DNA of 64,000 bases from Parasedimentitalea marina (GCF_004006175.1 NZ_CP033219.1:4154001-4218000), one strand, 5' to 3'; positions 34,542 through 45,710 are shown, counted from the stretch's first letter. Made by a program: numbers and translations. The notes: generated by a model from the letters alone, not told the origin.

Positions 34542-37235
34542 TTAGGCCAAACGACCGTGGCAATGCTTGAACTTCTCTCCCGAGCCACAGGGACATTTGT
34601 CGTTGCGTGACGGTGCGCCCCAGGTGGTTGGATCGTCCTCAACGAACCCTGGCGCGGCGTCGCCTGCGACTGCCTGTCCCGGCACCTTTGCGGCGCCCTG
34701 CAGCGCAGCTTGGCGCGCGGCCATCTCTTGCAACATCTTCTGCTGCTCTTCTTCGCTCATCGGGCGAATGTGGCTGAGTTGCTGACTAACCGTTTCGCGC
34801 AGGCTGTCCAGCATGCTTTCGAACAGTTGGAAGCTTTCATTCTTATACTCGTTCAACGGGTCACGCTGAGCGTAGCCCCGGAACCCAACAACCGAGCGCA
34901 GATGTTCGAGCGTCAACAGATGCTCGCGCCACTTTGCATCGATCGCCTGCAACAGGATCTGCTTTTCGATGTTGCGCATGTTCTCGGGACCAAAGGCGAC
35001 AGCCTTTTTGGCCATCAGCTCGTCGCTTTCCTTGATCAGGCGCTCGCGGATTTCCTCGTCATCCACGCCTTCCTCGGCGGCCCAGTCAACCAAAGGCACG
35101 TCAATACCCAGCTTTTCAACTGCCTGCTGTTTCAGACCTTCGGTATCCCACTGATCAGCATAGGTTTTGGGCGGCATGTAGGTATCGAGCAGGTCGTCGA
35201 TCACCTCGTGACGCATGTCACTGACGATATCAGACAGATCCGCTGCTGACATGATCTCGCGGCGCTGACCAAAGATCACCTTGCGCTGATCGTTCATCAC
35301 GTCATCAAATTTCAGTACGTTCTTACGCTGGTCAAAATTACGCCCTTCAACTTTGGCCTGCGCGCGCTCCAGCGATTTATTCACCCAAGGGTGAATGATC
35401 GCTTCGCCCTCTTTCATGCCCAATGTGGTCAGCAGCTTGTCCAACCGTTCCGAGCCAAAGATTCTCATCAGGTCATCTTCGAGGCTAAGGTAGAACCGGG
35501 TCAGGCCAGGATCGCCCTGACGACCCGAGCGACCCCGCAGCTGGTTGTCGATCCGGCGGCTCTCGTGGCGCTCAGAGGCCATTACGATCAAACCACCCGC
35601 GTCGATCACCTTTTGCTTTTCCTCTGTGTGCCGTGCCTCTTCTTGGGCGCGCAACACGACCGGATCGGCGTCAGGGTTTTGTTCCAGCACCTCCAGAACC
35701 TTCATCTCGACGTTACCGCCCAGCTGAATATCGGTGCCCCGGCCGGCCATGTTGGTCGCAATGGTCACCGTGCCAAACCGGCCGGCATCCGCAACGATCT
35801 GCGCTTCTTTTTCGTGCTGGCGTGCGTTCAGAACGTTATGTTTAACGCCTTCCTTTTCCAGCATCTGGCTCAGCAGTTCGGATTTCTCGATTGAGGTGGT
35901 CCCCAACAGAACCGGCTGGCCCTTGGCATGTGCGACTTTTGCTTCGTCGATCATCGCCGTGTATTTTTCGGCTGCCGTGCGATAAACGCGGTCGTCTTCG
36001 TCCACCCGCGCAATTGGCTTGTTGGTGGGCACTTCGACCACACCCAACCCGTAGATCTCGGAAAATTCCTCGGCCTCGGTCAAGGCGGTGCCGGTCATGC
36101 CGGACAATTTGTCATACAGGCGGAAATAGTTCTGGAATGTCACCGACGCCAGAGTGGTGTTCTCGGGCTGAATGGTCACCTCTTCCTTGGCTTCGATCGC
36201 CTGATGCAAGCCATCAGACAGACGGCGCCCTGGCATCATGCGGCCAGTGAATTCATCGATCAGAACCACATCACCATCACGGACAATATAATCTTTGTCG
36301 CGCTGGAACAGTTTGTGCGCGCGCAGCGCCTGGTTGACGTGATGCACCACCGATGTGCTTTCCGGATCATACAGCGTGGCACCTTCAGTCAGCAACTCGC
36401 GCTCTGTCAGCAGCTGCTCCAGGTACTCGTTGCCATCGTCGGTAAAGGTTACACCACGGGTTTTCTCATCCAGATCGAAATGGTCATCGCTGAGCAGTGG
36501 AATCACCTTATCAACGGTAGAATATAGCTCTGAGCGGTCTTCGGCTGGACCGGAGATGATCAGCGGTGTCCGCGCCTCGTCGATCAGGATACTGTCAACT
36601 TCGTCCACGATCGCAAAGTTATGATATTTCTGGAACAGCTGATCCAGATCAGACTTCATGTTGTCGCGCAGATAGTCAAAACCCAGCTCGTTGTTGGTGG
36701 CATAGGTGATATCGGATTCGTAAGCGGCTTTCTTTTCGGCCTCAGGCATGTTGGACCAGATCACGCCTGTCGTCATACCGAGGTGTGCAAATACTTTGCC
36801 CATCCACTCGGAATCCCGCTTGGCCAGGTATTCGTTCACCGTAACCACATGCACGCCCTTGCCAGTCAGCGCGTTCAGATAGGCAGGGAATGTCGCCACA
36901 AGGGTTTTACCCTCGCCGGTTTTCATTTCAGAAATACAGCCCTGATGCAGAAAGGTGCCGCCCATCAGCTGGGTGTCAAAGGCCCGCAACCCCAATGCCC
37001 GCTTGGCGGCTTCGCGTACGTTGGCAAAGGCCTCGGGCAGCAGTTCGTCAAGCGAGGTGCCATCCAGCGCGCGTTGGCGCAGCTCGTTGGTTTTTTCCTT
37101 CAGCCCGTCGTCACTGAGTTTTTCGAACTCGGGTTCAAGCGCGTTGATCTTTGCGATCAGCGGCCTTGTCGCCTTTATCTTGCGGTCATTCGGTGTCCCG
37201 AAAACCTTTTTGGCGATTGTTCCGATACCCAGCAT
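34542..37235 (-). CDS. secA: Preprotein translocase ATPase SecA
   Basis: 897 aa, typical length. Walker [22 protein letters not shown]-type [16 protein letters not shown], the [12 protein letters not shown] motif, [14 protein letters not shown] and [11 protein letters not shown] mark the two motor domains. The C-terminal zinc site [17 protein letters not shown] that contacts SecB is complete. It drives Sec-dependent export through SecYEG. Single gene, divergent from the parvulin gene, with its own terminator. Confidence 0.99.
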   Translation of the reverse strand: MLGIGTIAKKVFGTPNDRKIKATRPLIAKINALEPEFEKLSDDGLKEKTNELRQRALDGTSLDELLPEAFANVREAAKRALGLRAFDTQLMGGTFLHQGCISEMKTGEGKTLVATFPAYLNALTGKGVHVVTVNEYLAKRDSEWMGKVFAHLGMTTGVIWSNMPEAEKKAAYESDITYATNNELGFDYLRDNMKSDLDQLFQKYHNFAIVDEVDSILIDEARTPLIISGPAEDRSELYSTVDKVIPLLSDDHFDLDEKTRGVTFTDDGNEYLEQLLTERELLTEGATLYDPESTSVVHHVNQALRAHKLFQRDKDYIVRDGDVVLIDEFTGRMMPGRRLSDGLHQAIEAKEEVTIQPENTTLASVTFQNYFRLYDKLSGMTGTALTEAEEFSEIYGLGVVEVPTNKPIARVDEDDRVYRTAAEKYTAMIDEAKVAHAKGQPVLLGTTSIEKSELLSQMLEKEGVKHNVLNARQHEKEAQIVADAGRFGTVTIATNMAGRGTDIQLGGNVEMKVLEVLEQNPDADPVVLRAQEEARHTEEKQKVIDAGGLIVMASERHESRRIDNQLRGRSGRQGDPGLTRFYLSLEDDLMRIFGSERLDKLLTTLGMKEGEAIIHPWVNKSLERAQAKVEGRNFDQRKNVLKFDDVMNDQRKVIFGQRREIMSAADLSDIVSDMRHEVIDDLLDTYMPPKTYADQWDTEGLKQQAVEKLGIDVPLVDWAAEEGVDDEEIRERLIKESDELMAKKAVAFGPENMRNIEKQILLQAIDAKWREHLLTLEHLRSVVGFRGYAQRDPLNEYKNESFQLFESMLDSLRETVSQQLSHIRPMSEEEQQKMLQEMAARQAALQGAAKVPGQAVAGDAAPGFVEDDPTTWGAPSRNDKCPCGSGEKFKHCHGRLA

Positions 37236-37413
37236 TTGCTCTCCAACGATCCTGTCTTGGCCCCTAATATCTGGCAGGGTTGCCCGTCCAGCTCACAACC
37301 CATAGACACGGATGTGAATGACGGTCCTGCCACGGGCCACTAAGCGATGTAAGCGGCAGGATATACAGTGTCAACGCTATGCCCGTTTGCGGCAACAAAA
37401 TAGGAAGAATCGA

Positions 37414-38265
37414 ATGCGTAAAGGTCTCACTTTTTTGCCCCGCGTGGTTTTGGCTGCCTTGCTAGCCCTGCCCCTGCCCGCCACAGCTGCACCACATGCC
37501 AATACAGTTGTTGCCATTGTGAACGGTGAAGAGATCACTATCGGCCATATGATCCTGTCACGTGCCGTTCTGCCTGCCCAGTACCAGCAGTTGCCCGCCG
37601 ATGTATTGTACAATGCGATATTGGACCAATTGATCCAGCAGACTGCGTTGAAACAAGCCCTGCATGGTGAGATCCCGCATTATGTTCAACTGTCTCTTGA
37701 GAACGAAAAGCGGTCACTGCTGGCGGCTGACGTAATCGAATCAGTGATGGAAAAAGCGTCCAGCGAAGAAGACCTTCTGGCAGCCTATGAAGCGGCCTAT
37801 TCAGACGGTGATGGTGGCGACGAGTTCAATGCCTCGCATATTCTTGTGGAAACCGAAGAGGATGCCCTTTCGGTGAAGGCCGAACTGGACGCCGGCGCCG
37901 ACTTTTCTACCCTAGCCAAAGAGCGGTCAACCGGCCCCTCTGGTCCCAGCGGCGGATCCTTGGGCTGGTTCAGCAAGGGCCGCATGGTACCGGAATTCGA
38001 AACGGCTGTGCTGACCCTTAAATCAGGTGAAATCTCGGCTCCGGTAAAAACACAGTTTGGCTGGCATGTGATTATCCTAAACGAACGCCGCAAATCCGCA
38101 GCGCCCGAGTTCGAGGCCGTACGTGAAGAACTGGCAACCAAACTTCGCAACGACGCCGTCGAGGCGCGTGTCAGCGAGCTGACAGCATCCGCAACTATCG
38201 AACGTCCGGCGATCGAAGATCTTGATCCCACCATTTTGCAGAATGTCGAGCTTGTAAGGAACTGA
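37414..38265 (+). CDS. Parvulin-type peptidyl-prolyl isomerase, periplasmic
   Basis: 283 aa from the ATG at 37414 (AGGAAG 6 nt upstream); a start at 37318 would put a basic extension before the signal peptide. Signal peptide LPRVVLAALLALPLPATAA, a SurA-like helical N-domain (..VVAIVNGEEITIGHMIL..), then a rotamase domain (about 150-240: NASHILVETEEDA.., GPSGGSLGWFSKGRMVPEFE). It assists folding of exported proteins. It lies 2 bp before argJ and across from secA. Confidence 0.92.
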   Translation: MRKGLTFLPRVVLAALLALPLPATAAPHANTVVAIVNGEEITIGHMILSRAVLPAQYQQLPADVLYNAILDQLIQQTALKQALHGEIPHYVQLSLENEKRSLLAADVIESVMEKASSEEDLLAAYEAAYSDGDGGDEFNASHILVETEEDALSVKAELDAGADFSTLAKERSTGPSGPSGGSLGWFSKGRMVPEFETAVLTLKSGEISAPVKTQFGWHVIILNERRKSAAPEFEAVREELATKLRNDAVEARVSELTASATIERPAIEDLDPTILQNVELVRN

Positions 38266-38267
38266 CC

Positions 38268-39494
38268 ATGGCGCAGTCGTTGACGCGATCACCACTGGCA
38301 CCCGCCAGCTTTCCGGACTTGCCAATTGTTAAGGGAGTCCGCTTTGCCTCGGTTGCAGCTGGGGTAAAATACCAGAACCGCACTGATGTCATGCTTGCAC
38401 TAATGGCGCCTGGGACCACCATCGCCGGGGCCTTTACCCAATCGTTGACGCGATCGGCGCCTGTGCGTGATTGTCAGGCGAAATTGGGTGACAACAGTCA
38501 GGATGGTGCTGCCATCCTAGTCAATTCAGGTAACTCCAATGCCTTTACCGGCCACTTCGGCCAAACCTCGGTCGCGCAAATTACCAGTGCTGTCGCCACA
38601 GCCACCGGAGTGCCCGAAGCCCGCGTCTTTACGGCCTCAACCGGGGTTATCGGCGAGCCATTACCACACGATCGGATCGTTGTGAAATTGGGCGAACTGG
38701 CAGATGGTCTGTCAGACACCCGGATAAATGATGCTGCTGACGCCATCATGACAACTGATACCTTCGCCAAAGGGGCGTCAGCCCAGGTGGAGATCGACGG
38801 TCAAACCGTTTCGATTGCCGGCATTGCCAAGGGCTCGGGCATGATCGCGCCAGATATGGCCACTATGCTGGTCTATATCTTTACGGATGCCGAAGTGGAG
38901 CAGCAGGCCCTGCAAGCCCTGCTGACGTCGATTTGCAACCGAACGTTCAATTGCATCACTGTCGATAGCGATACATCGACCTCGGACACTCTTATGCTCT
39001 GCGCAACAGGGGCCGCGAACGTGGATGCCACTGATGATGCCCAGTTCGCATCCGCGCTGGAAACTGTAATGTTGGATCTTTCGCATCAGGTGGTCCGGGA
39101 CGGTGAAGGCGCAACGAAGTTCGTTGAAATTCAGGTCACTGGTGCGGCTTCCGATTCTGATGCCAAAATTCATGGGTTGTCCATTGCCAACTCTCCGCTG
39201 GTTAAAACCGCAATTGCTGGTGAAGACCCCAACTGGGGCCGCATTGTGATGGCTATCGGAAAATCCGGCGCTGCCGCCGACCGGGACCTTCTATCAATCT
39301 CCTTTGGCGACGTTCTTGTGGCGGAGAAGGGCTGGGTTTCGCCCGACTATCGCGAAGAAGACGCCGCCATTCTTATGAAACAGGACGAAATCACCATCAA
39401 GGTGGATCTGGGTCTGGGTGCTGGCCACGCGACTGTTTGGACTTGTGACCTGACCCACGGATATATCCAAATCAATGCGGACTACCGGTCTTGA
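38268..39494 (+). CDS. argJ: Bifunctional ornithine acetyltransferase / N-acetylglutamate synthase ArgJ
   Basis: 408 aa. The autocleavage site KGSGMIAPDMATML places the catalytic Thr at residue 199; the chain is cut there into alpha and beta subunits. Further family stretches are LVNSGNSNAFTG and DPNWGRIVMAIGKSG. It recycles the acetyl group from N-acetylornithine to glutamate in arginine synthesis. It starts 2 bp after the parvulin stop and overlaps mutT (TTGA). Confidence 0.97.
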   Translation: MAQSLTRSPLAPASFPDLPIVKGVRFASVAAGVKYQNRTDVMLALMAPGTTIAGAFTQSLTRSAPVRDCQAKLGDNSQDGAAILVNSGNSNAFTGHFGQTSVAQITSAVATATGVPEARVFTASTGVIGEPLPHDRIVVKLGELADGLSDTRINDAADAIMTTDTFAKGASAQVEIDGQTVSIAGIAKGSGMIAPDMATMLVYIFTDAEVEQQALQALLTSICNRTFNCITVDSDTSTSDTLMLCATGAANVDATDDAQFASALETVMLDLSHQVVRDGEGATKFVEIQVTGAASDSDAKIHGLSIANSPLVKTAIAGEDPNWGRIVMAIGKSGAAADRDLLSISFGDVLVAEKGWVSPDYREEDAAILMKQDEITIKVDLGLGAGHATVWTCDLTHGYIQINADYRS

Positions 39495-39889
39495 AAACGC
39501 TGCTTGTTTCTGCCGTTGCCCTTATCGACGTCGAAGGCCGGGTGTTGCTGGCGCAGCGCCCGCCGGGGAAATCCATGGCCGGCCTATGGGAATTTCCTGG
39601 CGGTAAAGTAGAGGCCGGTGAAACCCCCGAGAACGCTCTGATCCGTGAACTGGAAGAGGAACTGGGGATCAATACTTGGTCGTCTTGCTTGGCCCCACTT
39701 ACATTTGCCAGCCATAGTTACGACGAATTCCATCTGTTGATGCCATTATTTGCCTGCCGTAAGTGGGAAGGAATTCCGCAACCTCGGGAAGGTCAGACCC
39801 TGAAGTGGGTTCGGGCAAACGATCTGCGCAACTATCCAATGCCAGCCGCTGATGTGCCGCTCATTCCGATACTTCGTGATTGGTTATAA
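39491..39889 (+). CDS. mutT: 8-oxo-dGTP diphosphatase MutT (Nudix)
   Basis: 132 aa from a TTG start overlapping the argJ stop, which indicates coupling. The Nudix box is complete (G-x5-E-x7-REL-x-EE-x-G, residues about 35-57) and is preceded by LAQRPPGKSMAGLWEFPGG, typical of MutT. It hydrolyses oxidised dGTP to prevent mutation. The C-terminal LKWVRANDLRNYPMPAADVP also fits MutT. Confidence 0.93.
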   Translation: MKTLLVSAVALIDVEGRVLLAQRPPGKSMAGLWEFPGGKVEAGETPENALIRELEEELGINTWSSCLAPLTFASHSYDEFHLLMPLFACRKWEGIPQPREGQTLKWVRANDLRNYPMPAADVPLIPILRDWL

Positions 39890-39970
39890 ATTCAGACATG
39901 CCCGGGTTAGAGCGTGTTACCCAAAGCCGTTGCACACCTGCCGGTAGGCCAATCTGAGGTATAATTGTGG

Positions 39971-39991
39971 CGTTCATGAACTTCATGAACG
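39971..39991. promoter_or_regulatory. Perfect 21-bp palindrome upstream of the 44-aa gene
   Basis: CGTTCATGAA, a central C, then TTCATGAACG. The arms are exact complements, and the unit also reads as two overlapping TTCATGAAC repeats. It is 81 bp before the small-gene ATG and 81 bp after the mutT stop. An operator for a dimeric regulator is the simplest reading. No T-tract follows that would make it a terminator. Confidence 0.55.
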
Positions 39992-40072
39992 ATTTATTAA
40001 TCTTTTTTGTGTCAAATTGACGTTAACCAAGGTTAAACTCCATCAATGAAATTCCTTTGGGGAGGATATGAC

Positions 40073-40207
40073 ATGCTTCGCACTATCATTATGGGCAGCT
40101 GTGTTTCGGTTCAGGGCACATATGTCCGCGCACTTCCGGATGGCAGAATCGCCGTGAAAGTCGGCCAGCAGGTATTCGAAGGTCGCCCAGTTAAAGTTGC
40201 GGCCTAA
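40073..40207 (+). CDS. Small 44-aa protein, conserved-looking, function unknown
   Basis: The frame reads MLRTIIMGSCVSVQGTYVRA.. and ends ..VFEGRPVKVAA. It has a textbook GGGGAGG 7 nt before the ATG, an intrinsic terminator 33 bp after the stop, and a palindrome upstream, so it is very probably expressed. An in-frame ATG at 40046 lacks such a signal. The sequence suggests a compact beta-rich protein; I recall similar unnamed proteins in related genomes but know no function. It would be missed by a 60-aa length cutoff. Confidence 0.75.
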   Translation: MLRTIIMGSCVSVQGTYVRALPDGRIAVKVGQQVFEGRPVKVAA

Positions 40208-40239
40208 GTTAAGCTTCACACTCACGGATCAAATTGGAA

Positions 40240-40267
40240 AAGGCTGCCTTTGGGCGGTCTTTTTTTA
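40240..40267 (+). terminator. Intrinsic terminator of the 44-aa gene
   Basis: AAGGCTGCC and GGGCGGTCTT pair (with two G-T wobbles) around TTT, followed directly by a run of seven T on the plus strand. It ends the small-gene transcript before the convergent infB operon. Confidence 0.75.
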
Positions 40268-40281
40268 TTTGTCCTACACAT

Positions 40282-40310
40282 AAAAAAACCCCGGCACATG
40301 GCCGGGGTTT
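40282..40310 (-). terminator. Intrinsic terminator of the rimP-nusA-ylxR-infB operon
   Basis: On the minus strand ACCCCGGC, loop CATGT and GCCGGGGT are followed by seven T, 25 bp after the infB stop. It is a strong, classical terminator. Confidence 0.88.
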
Positions 40311-40334
40311 CGGAATTTGTTTGTCAGGAGACCG

Positions 40335-42830
40335 TTAGGAAAGTGTCCGGGTAACCTCTTCGCGTTCGAAGATTTCGATGACATCGTCGGGGCGAATATC
40401 GTCGTAATTTTCAAATGCCATACCACATTCCTGTCCAGACTGAACCTCGGGCACTTCATCCTTAAAGCGCTTCAAGGTCTTCAGTGTGCCCTCGTGGATA
40501 ACCACGTTATCGCGCAGCAAACGTACACCTGCCGACCGGCGTGCAACACCTTCGGTAACCAGACACCCAGCGACTTTGCCGATGCCAGTAACCTTGAACA
40601 CCTCTTTGATATTCGCGTAACCAATAAAGTTCTCGCGGATCTCGTTGCTTAGCAGGCCAGAAGCAGCAGCTTTAACATCGTCAACCAGATCATAGATCAC
40701 CGAGTAGTACCGGATCTCAACGCCCTTTTGGTTGGCAGTGTTACGGGCCGAGGTATTGGCACGAACGTTAAAGCCAAACACCGGAGCACCCGAAGCTTCG
40801 GCAAGGCCGATGTCGGTTTCGGTGATCGCACCAACACCCGAATGCAGAACCCGCACGCGGACTTCGTCGTTGCCAATCTTGGCCATCGCCTGACCAATTG
40901 CTTCGGCCGAACCCTGCACGTCCGCTTTGACCAGAATTGGCAGCTCAGAGACGTTTTCGTCGTCCTTAGCCTTGGCCATCAGCTGTTCCAGAGTGGTCGC
41001 AGCACCAGCAGCAGCGCGTTTGTCTTTCGCGGCCTGAGCCCGATACTCGGCAATTTCACGTGCCTGAGCTTCGGTTTCAGTCACGTTCAACACGTCGCCT
41101 GCTTCGGGTGTGCCGTTCAGACCCAGAACTTCGACAGGAACCGAAGGACCAGCTTCTTTGATCCGCTCGCCCTTGTCGTTGATCAACGCACGAACTTTAC
41201 CGTACTGCTCACCCACAACAAAGATATCGCCTTGGCGCAAAGTACCGTTTTGAACCAGTACCGTCGCAACCGGACCGCGGCCAACGTCAAGCTGCGCCTC
41301 GATCACTGCACCTTGGGCGGCACGATCGGGGTTAGCTTTCAGTTCCAGGATTTCTGCCTGCAGCGCAATGGCTTCAAGCAGTTGGTCCAGACCCTGACCA
41401 GTGATCGCCGAGACTTCTACGTCCTGAACTTCACCAGACATTTCTTCCACGATGACTTCGTGCTGCAACAGATCGGTGCGCACTTTGGTCGGGTTCGCGC
41501 CAGGACGGTCGATTTTGTTGATCGCAACAATCATCGGCACATTGGCAGCTTTGGCGTGGTTAATCGCTTCGATGGTCTGCGGCATGACCGCATCATCCGC
41601 CGCCACAACCAAGATCACGATATCCGTCACATCCGCACCACGAGAGCGCATGGATGTAAAGGCTGCGTGACCCGGAGTATCCAGGAAGCTAAGCAAAGCG
41701 CCATCTTTGGTTGTTACCTGATAGGCACCGATGTGCTGAGTGATGCCACCCGCCTCGCCTGCAACAACCCGCGCATTGCGGATCGCATCCAGGATCGAGG
41801 TTTTACCATGGTCAACGTGACCCATGATGGTCACAACAGGTGGCCGAGACTTCAGATCTTCGTCTTTGTCGTCGACTTCGTTGATCACATCCTCAACGTC
41901 CGAGGCTGAAACGCGAACCATCTTGTGGCCGAATTCCTCGATGATCAATTCCGCTGTATCGGCATCGATAGTCTGGTTCTGAGTAACCATCAGACCCATG
42001 TTCATCAGGGACTTAACAACATCACCAACGCGTTCAGCCATCCGGACAGCCAGTTCCGACACCACAATGGCCTCAGGCAGCTGAACTTCGCGGAATACCT
42101 TTTCACGCTCGACTGTACCCATGGCTTTTTGACGGGCACGTTCTTGCTTGCGCTTCATCGAAGCCATGGAACGGTGACGGTTACCGGCACCACCAGTGGC
42201 CTGACCCAATGTCAGCTTGCCTGAACGACGGCTGTCATCCTGGCCTTTGCCACGGTTTTGACGCTGTTCACGCTCACGGTCGGCCTTACGCGGGGTAGCC
42301 GCTGGGGCAGGACGTCCGGAAATTGCTGGACGTGCAGCAGCCGCTGACGCCGCAGGAGCAGCTTTCTTTTCATCGGGAACAATCGCAGCACGCTGGGCAG
42401 CAATTTCAGCTTCACGCTTTTTGCGCTCTGCTTCTTCGATCTTAGCCTTGGCGCGCTCTTCAGCTTCGCGTTGCTCTTGCTCTTTTTGTTCCATCTCCGC
42501 ACGACGACGCGCGCGGCTTTCTTCGCGTTCTTTTTCCTCGGCTGCGCGTTTGGCGACATCTTCCGCCTCACGTGCACGCGCAATCTGGAGCGCCTTCATG
42601 CGGCGCGCCATTTCATTATCGGTGATACCAGCAGGCCGCCGCGACGGATCCCCAACAATCGTGGCGCTGGAACCATCACGGCCAGCACCCGGCTTAGGGA
42701 CCACAACGCGCTTGCGCTTGGTTTCCACTACGACATTCTTGGTCCGACCATGGCTGAAACTCTGTTTCACGTTCCCGGGCCGGGACCCACCACGAAGACC
42801 CAAAGTCTTTTTGCCGTCACTATCGCTCAT
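40335..42830 (-). CDS. infB: Translation initiation factor IF-2
   Basis: 831 aa. A long charged, low-complexity N-terminal region (to about residue 250, rich in Arg, Glu, Lys and Ala) is followed by the IF2 N-terminal subdomain and the GTPase: [15 protein letters not shown] (G1), DTPGHAAF (G3), NKIDRPGA (G4), then domains II-IV. It brings initiator tRNA to the 30S subunit. Last gene of the operon, 8 bp after ylxR. Confidence 0.98.
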   Translation of the reverse strand: MSDSDGKKTLGLRGGSRPGNVKQSFSHGRTKNVVVETKRKRVVVPKPGAGRDGSSATIVGDPSRRPAGITDNEMARRMKALQIARAREAEDVAKRAAEEKEREESRARRRAEMEQKEQEQREAEERAKAKIEEAERKKREAEIAAQRAAIVPDEKKAAPAASAAAARPAISGRPAPAATPRKADREREQRQNRGKGQDDSRRSGKLTLGQATGGAGNRHRSMASMKRKQERARQKAMGTVEREKVFREVQLPEAIVVSELAVRMAERVGDVVKSLMNMGLMVTQNQTIDADTAELIIEEFGHKMVRVSASDVEDVINEVDDKDEDLKSRPPVVTIMGHVDHGKTSILDAIRNARVVAGEAGGITQHIGAYQVTTKDGALLSFLDTPGHAAFTSMRSRGADVTDIVILVVAADDAVMPQTIEAINHAKAANVPMIVAINKIDRPGANPTKVRTDLLQHEVIVEEMSGEVQDVEVSAITGQGLDQLLEAIALQAEILELKANPDRAAQGAVIEAQLDVGRGPVATVLVQNGTLRQGDIFVVGEQYGKVRALINDKGERIKEAGPSVPVEVLGLNGTPEAGDVLNVTETEAQAREIAEYRAQAAKDKRAAAGAATTLEQLMAKAKDDENVSELPILVKADVQGSAEAIGQAMAKIGNDEVRVRVLHSGVGAITETDIGLAEASGAPVFGFNVRANTSARNTANQKGVEIRYYSVIYDLVDDVKAAASGLLSNEIRENFIGYANIKEVFKVTGIGKVAGCLVTEGVARRSAGVRLLRDNVVIHEGTLKTLKRFKDEVPEVQSGQECGMAFENYDDIRPDDVIEIFEREEVTRTLS

Positions 42831-42838
42831 TAAGATAC

Positions 42839-43459
42839 TTATCCTTCTGTGCGGCCCGTGCCGCCCACCGTTTTACGCATGCCCTGCAGTCGCTGCGCTT
42901 CCTCTACAACACGTTTGCTGAGTCCACCAGAGGCAAGCGCCGCATGTATCACAGTTTGACGCCCAAAAGCCATGCCTAGCTCATCTGCAGTCAGGCAACC
43001 AATGTAGCTACCTAAGTGCGGCGTGCTTAGTTTTGACTTACCACGCCCAGACCCATCAATTGCCTGTATCAGCACTTGGGCCTCTTCTTTGGACAGCCAA
43101 TCTTTGACTTTTTCATAGCCACCGACCGCTGCCCCCGATTTCCTTGCCAGGCTAAGCAGCTCAACCAGGCGGCGCAAAATCTGTCGCTCCACCTCATCAA
43201 CCAGCCCATCTGGCATTGTCACCTGGGTTTTAAAACCGCGGGAAAAGAGTTTTTTCTTTACCGCAATTTCAAGAGCTTCCCGCTCGGCGGTCACATAGAC
43301 CCCACGACCGGGCAGCTTACCCATAATATCCGCAACAACCTGCCCATCCGGACCGATGACAAACCGCACCAATCCGTGTTTCGGCTGCACCTCACCCGTG
43401 GCAAGACACTTGCGTTCTGGACCATTCTTCAGGTCCGTCGAGTTGCTACCGCCACCCAT
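42839..43459 (-). CDS. YlxR-type RNA-binding protein fused to an L7Ae-like domain
   Basis: 206 aa from the ATG at 43459 (a TTG six bases earlier is in frame). The N-terminal YlxR/DUF448 domain shows [20 protein letters not shown] and [11 protein letters not shown]; the second part (about 100-190: [18 protein letters not shown]..) is an L7Ae/L30e-like RNA-binding domain, equivalent to YlxQ. In Bacillus ylxR and ylxQ are separate genes between nusA and infB; here they are joined, as usual in alphaproteobacteria. A role in RNA processing or ribosome assembly is likely. Confidence 0.88.
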   Translation of the reverse strand: MGGGSNSTDLKNGPERKCLATGEVQPKHGLVRFVIGPDGQVVADIMGKLPGRGVYVTAEREALEIAVKKKLFSRGFKTQVTMPDGLVDEVERQILRRLVELLSLARKSGAAVGGYEKVKDWLSKEEAQVLIQAIDGSGRGKSKLSTPHLGSYIGCLTADELGMAFGRQTVIHAALASGGLSKRVVEEAQRLQGMRKTVGGTGRTEG

Positions 43460-43482
43460 GTTCAATCACTCGAGGCCTGAGA

Positions 43483-45105
43483 TCAGGCCTCGGCCTCCGA
43501 CTGTTGTTCGTCTGCGTCTTCAGAAACTTCCTCGTCTGTCTCCAAATCGGCGGGATCGACCCAGCCCAGCAAAATGCGGGCGGTCATTACTAGTTTTTGT
43601 GCCTCTTCCAACGGCATCTCGAAAGGTTCGAGAATACCGTCGTCTTTGATTCGCTCGCCGTTTTCTGTGGTCCAACCACCGGCCAGCTCCCAATCGGCAC
43701 ATGTTGCAAAGTCTTCCAGCGTCTTCACGCCGTCTTTTGCCAGTGCTTCGACCATCTGTGGTGTCAGACCGTCGAATTCGATCAGGCTGTCTTCGACACC
43801 CAAAGCGCGGGCTGCGTCGATGGCTGCCTTGGCTTGCGCCTCAAGATTGTCACGGGCACGCGCCTGCAGTTCAGACGCAGTGCTTTCATCAACACCGTCG
43901 ATGACCAGCAGTTCTTCCAACTCGACGTAGGCGACTTCTTCCAGATTGGTGAACCCTTCGGAAACCAGAAGTTGGGCAAAGAACTCATCCAGATCCAGTG
44001 CGGCCATGAACAACCCGGTGCGGGCTTCAAATTCCTTCTGGCGACGGGCGCTTTCTTCTTCTTCGGTCATGATATCGATATCGAGCGCGGTCAACTGCGA
44101 CGCCAAGCGCACGTTCTGGCCACGACGACCAATCGCCAGGCTCAGCTGCTCTTCTGGCACCACTACTTCGATTTTGCCGGCTTCTTCGTCCAGAACAACC
44201 TTGGAAACCTCGGCTGGTTGCAACGCGTTGACCAGGAATGTCGGCTGATCTTCGTTCCACGGGATGATGTCGATCTTTTCACCCTGCAGTTCGTTCACCA
44301 CAGCCTGTACACGCGAACCACGCATACCAACACAAGCACCAACCGGATCAATCGAACCGTCATAAGAAATCACAGCGATTTTGGCGCGCGATCCGGGATC
44401 ACGTGCAACAGCTTTGATCTCGATGATGCCGTCATAGATTTCAGGAACTTCCATCTTGAACAGTTCAGCCATGAATTCCGGAGCGGTCCGCGACAGGAAA
44501 ATCTGCGGTCCGCGCTGCTCACGGCGTACATCTTTGATGAAACACCGGATACGATCGTTCGGGCGATAGCTTTCGCGGCCGATTTTCTCGTTGCGACGCA
44601 GGATGGCTTCGCCAGCGCCTACGTCAACAATCACGTTGCCATATTCTTCGCGTTTGACCAGACCATTGATAATGGTGCCCGCGCGATCCTTGAATTCTTC
44701 GAACTGACGATCACGCTCGGCTTCACGCACACGCTGCAGGATCACTTGTTTGGCCGACTGCGCCGCAATCCGGCCCATTTCAACCGGGGGCACTTCCTCG
44801 ACAAAAGTGTCGCCAACTGCGGGTTCAGCCATATATTGCTTGGCCTGCTCGACGGTGAATTCGGACTGGTAGTTTTCCAGCTCTTCGTCTTCGACCACAG
44901 TGCGCACACGGGTGAAAGTGGCCTTACCGGTTTTGCGATCAATCGCGACCCGGATGTCCATTTCGCTGCCGTAGCGGCTTTTGGCTGCTCGGGCCAGGCT
45001 TTCTTCCATCGCGTCGACAACCAAGCTGGGGTCGATCATCTTCTCGCGGGCCACCGCTTCGGCGGTCTGCAAGAGCTCCAGCTGGTTAGCAGAGGTGATT
45101 GCCAT
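43483..45105 (-). CDS. nusA: Transcription termination/antitermination factor NusA
   Basis: 540 aa: N-terminal RNA-polymerase-binding domain, S1 domain (about 130-200), two KH domains (..VGACVGMRGSRVQAVVNELQ, ..LAIGRRGQNVRLASQLT) and C-terminal helix-hairpin-helix repeats, ending in an acidic tail. It modulates pausing, termination and antitermination. It starts with a one-base overlap on the rimP stop (TAATG). Since NusA acts on hairpins, the terminator-like leader before rimP is a possible target for autoregulation. Confidence 0.98.
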   Translation of the reverse strand: MAITSANQLELLQTAEAVAREKMIDPSLVVDAMEESLARAAKSRYGSEMDIRVAIDRKTGKATFTRVRTVVEDEELENYQSEFTVEQAKQYMAEPAVGDTFVEEVPPVEMGRIAAQSAKQVILQRVREAERDRQFEEFKDRAGTIINGLVKREEYGNVIVDVGAGEAILRRNEKIGRESYRPNDRIRCFIKDVRREQRGPQIFLSRTAPEFMAELFKMEVPEIYDGIIEIKAVARDPGSRAKIAVISYDGSIDPVGACVGMRGSRVQAVVNELQGEKIDIIPWNEDQPTFLVNALQPAEVSKVVLDEEAGKIEVVVPEEQLSLAIGRRGQNVRLASQLTALDIDIMTEEEESARRQKEFEARTGLFMAALDLDEFFAQLLVSEGFTNLEEVAYVELEELLVIDGVDESTASELQARARDNLEAQAKAAIDAARALGVEDSLIEFDGLTPQMVEALAKDGVKTLEDFATCADWELAGGWTTENGERIKDDGILEPFEMPLEEAQKLVMTARILLGWVDPADLETDEEVSEDADEQQSEAEA

Positions 45106-45686
45106 TATTCTTTCTCCTCTTCGGACCCTTCGGTCTCGATCTCGTCGAATGCGTCTTCGTTCAAAGCGCCTGCATCTTTACGCTGGCGCAGCATTTCTTT
45201 GATCAGCTCGTCGGTCAATACCAGCTTAGCATCGGTCAACCAGTCAAACTGCAATCCGATGGTGCCTTCTTCAATATTGATCAGCACCTCTTCGCCTTCG
45301 ACGCCCGCCAGTTCACCCTTAAAGCGACGGCGGCCCCCGATCAGCTCACCCGTTTCGATTTTGGCTTCATAGCCTTCGAACATGGCGAAATCTTTTAACC
45401 GCGTCAGCGGCCGGTCGATTCCAGGACTCGACACCTCAAGAGCATAGGCGTCCAGGATCGGATCTTCTACATCCAAAACGGCACTTACAGCATTTGAGAT
45501 CACAGCACAGTCGTCGACTTCAATGCCGCCAATTGGTTTGTCTGCCATGATCTGCAATGAAGTGGTCTTACCGGACATCAGCCGCACACGCACCAGCTCA
45601 TAGCCAAGATCCTCAATCACCGGGGTGATAATCTCGGCCATACGGCGGTCAATGGCTGCTTTGGCAATCAGGTCGTTTGTCATCAT
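45105..45686 (-). CDS. rimP: Ribosome maturation factor RimP
   Basis: 193 aa. N-domain ..[18 protein letters not shown].. and the signature [20 protein letters not shown], then an SH3-like C-domain and a short acidic tail. It is needed for 30S subunit assembly. Two Met codons stand at the start with a modest GGATC before them. First gene of the operon; a promoter and a terminator-like hairpin lie upstream. Confidence 0.95.
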   Translation of the reverse strand: MMTNDLIAKAAIDRRMAEIITPVIEDLGYELVRVRLMSGKTTSLQIMADKPIGGIEVDDCAVISNAVSAVLDVEDPILDAYALEVSSPGIDRPLTRLKDFAMFEGYEAKIETGELIGGRRRFKGELAGVEGEEVLINIEEGTIGLQFDWLTDAKLVLTDELIKEMLRQRKDAGALNEDAFDEIETEGSEEEKE

Positions 45687-45710
45687 GATCCATCACATGC
45701 GTTAAAGCAC

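Noticed and set aside
39971..39991. Palindrome considered as a LexA (SOS) box
   Set aside because: The alphaproteobacterial LexA site is GTTC-N7-GTTC or GAAC-N7-GAAC; here the GAAC spacing is 5, so it does not fit.
40728..41909. 393-aa plus-strand open frame inside infB
   Set aside because: It is antisense to the strongly conserved IF-2 GTPase region, has no ribosome binding site, and its odd composition (rich in Arg, Phe, Asn and His) mirrors the coding strand's codon bias.
43597..45372. 591-aa plus-strand open frame across nusA and rimP
   Set aside because: Long but antisense to two conserved genes, with composition typical of a shadow frame and no initiation signal.
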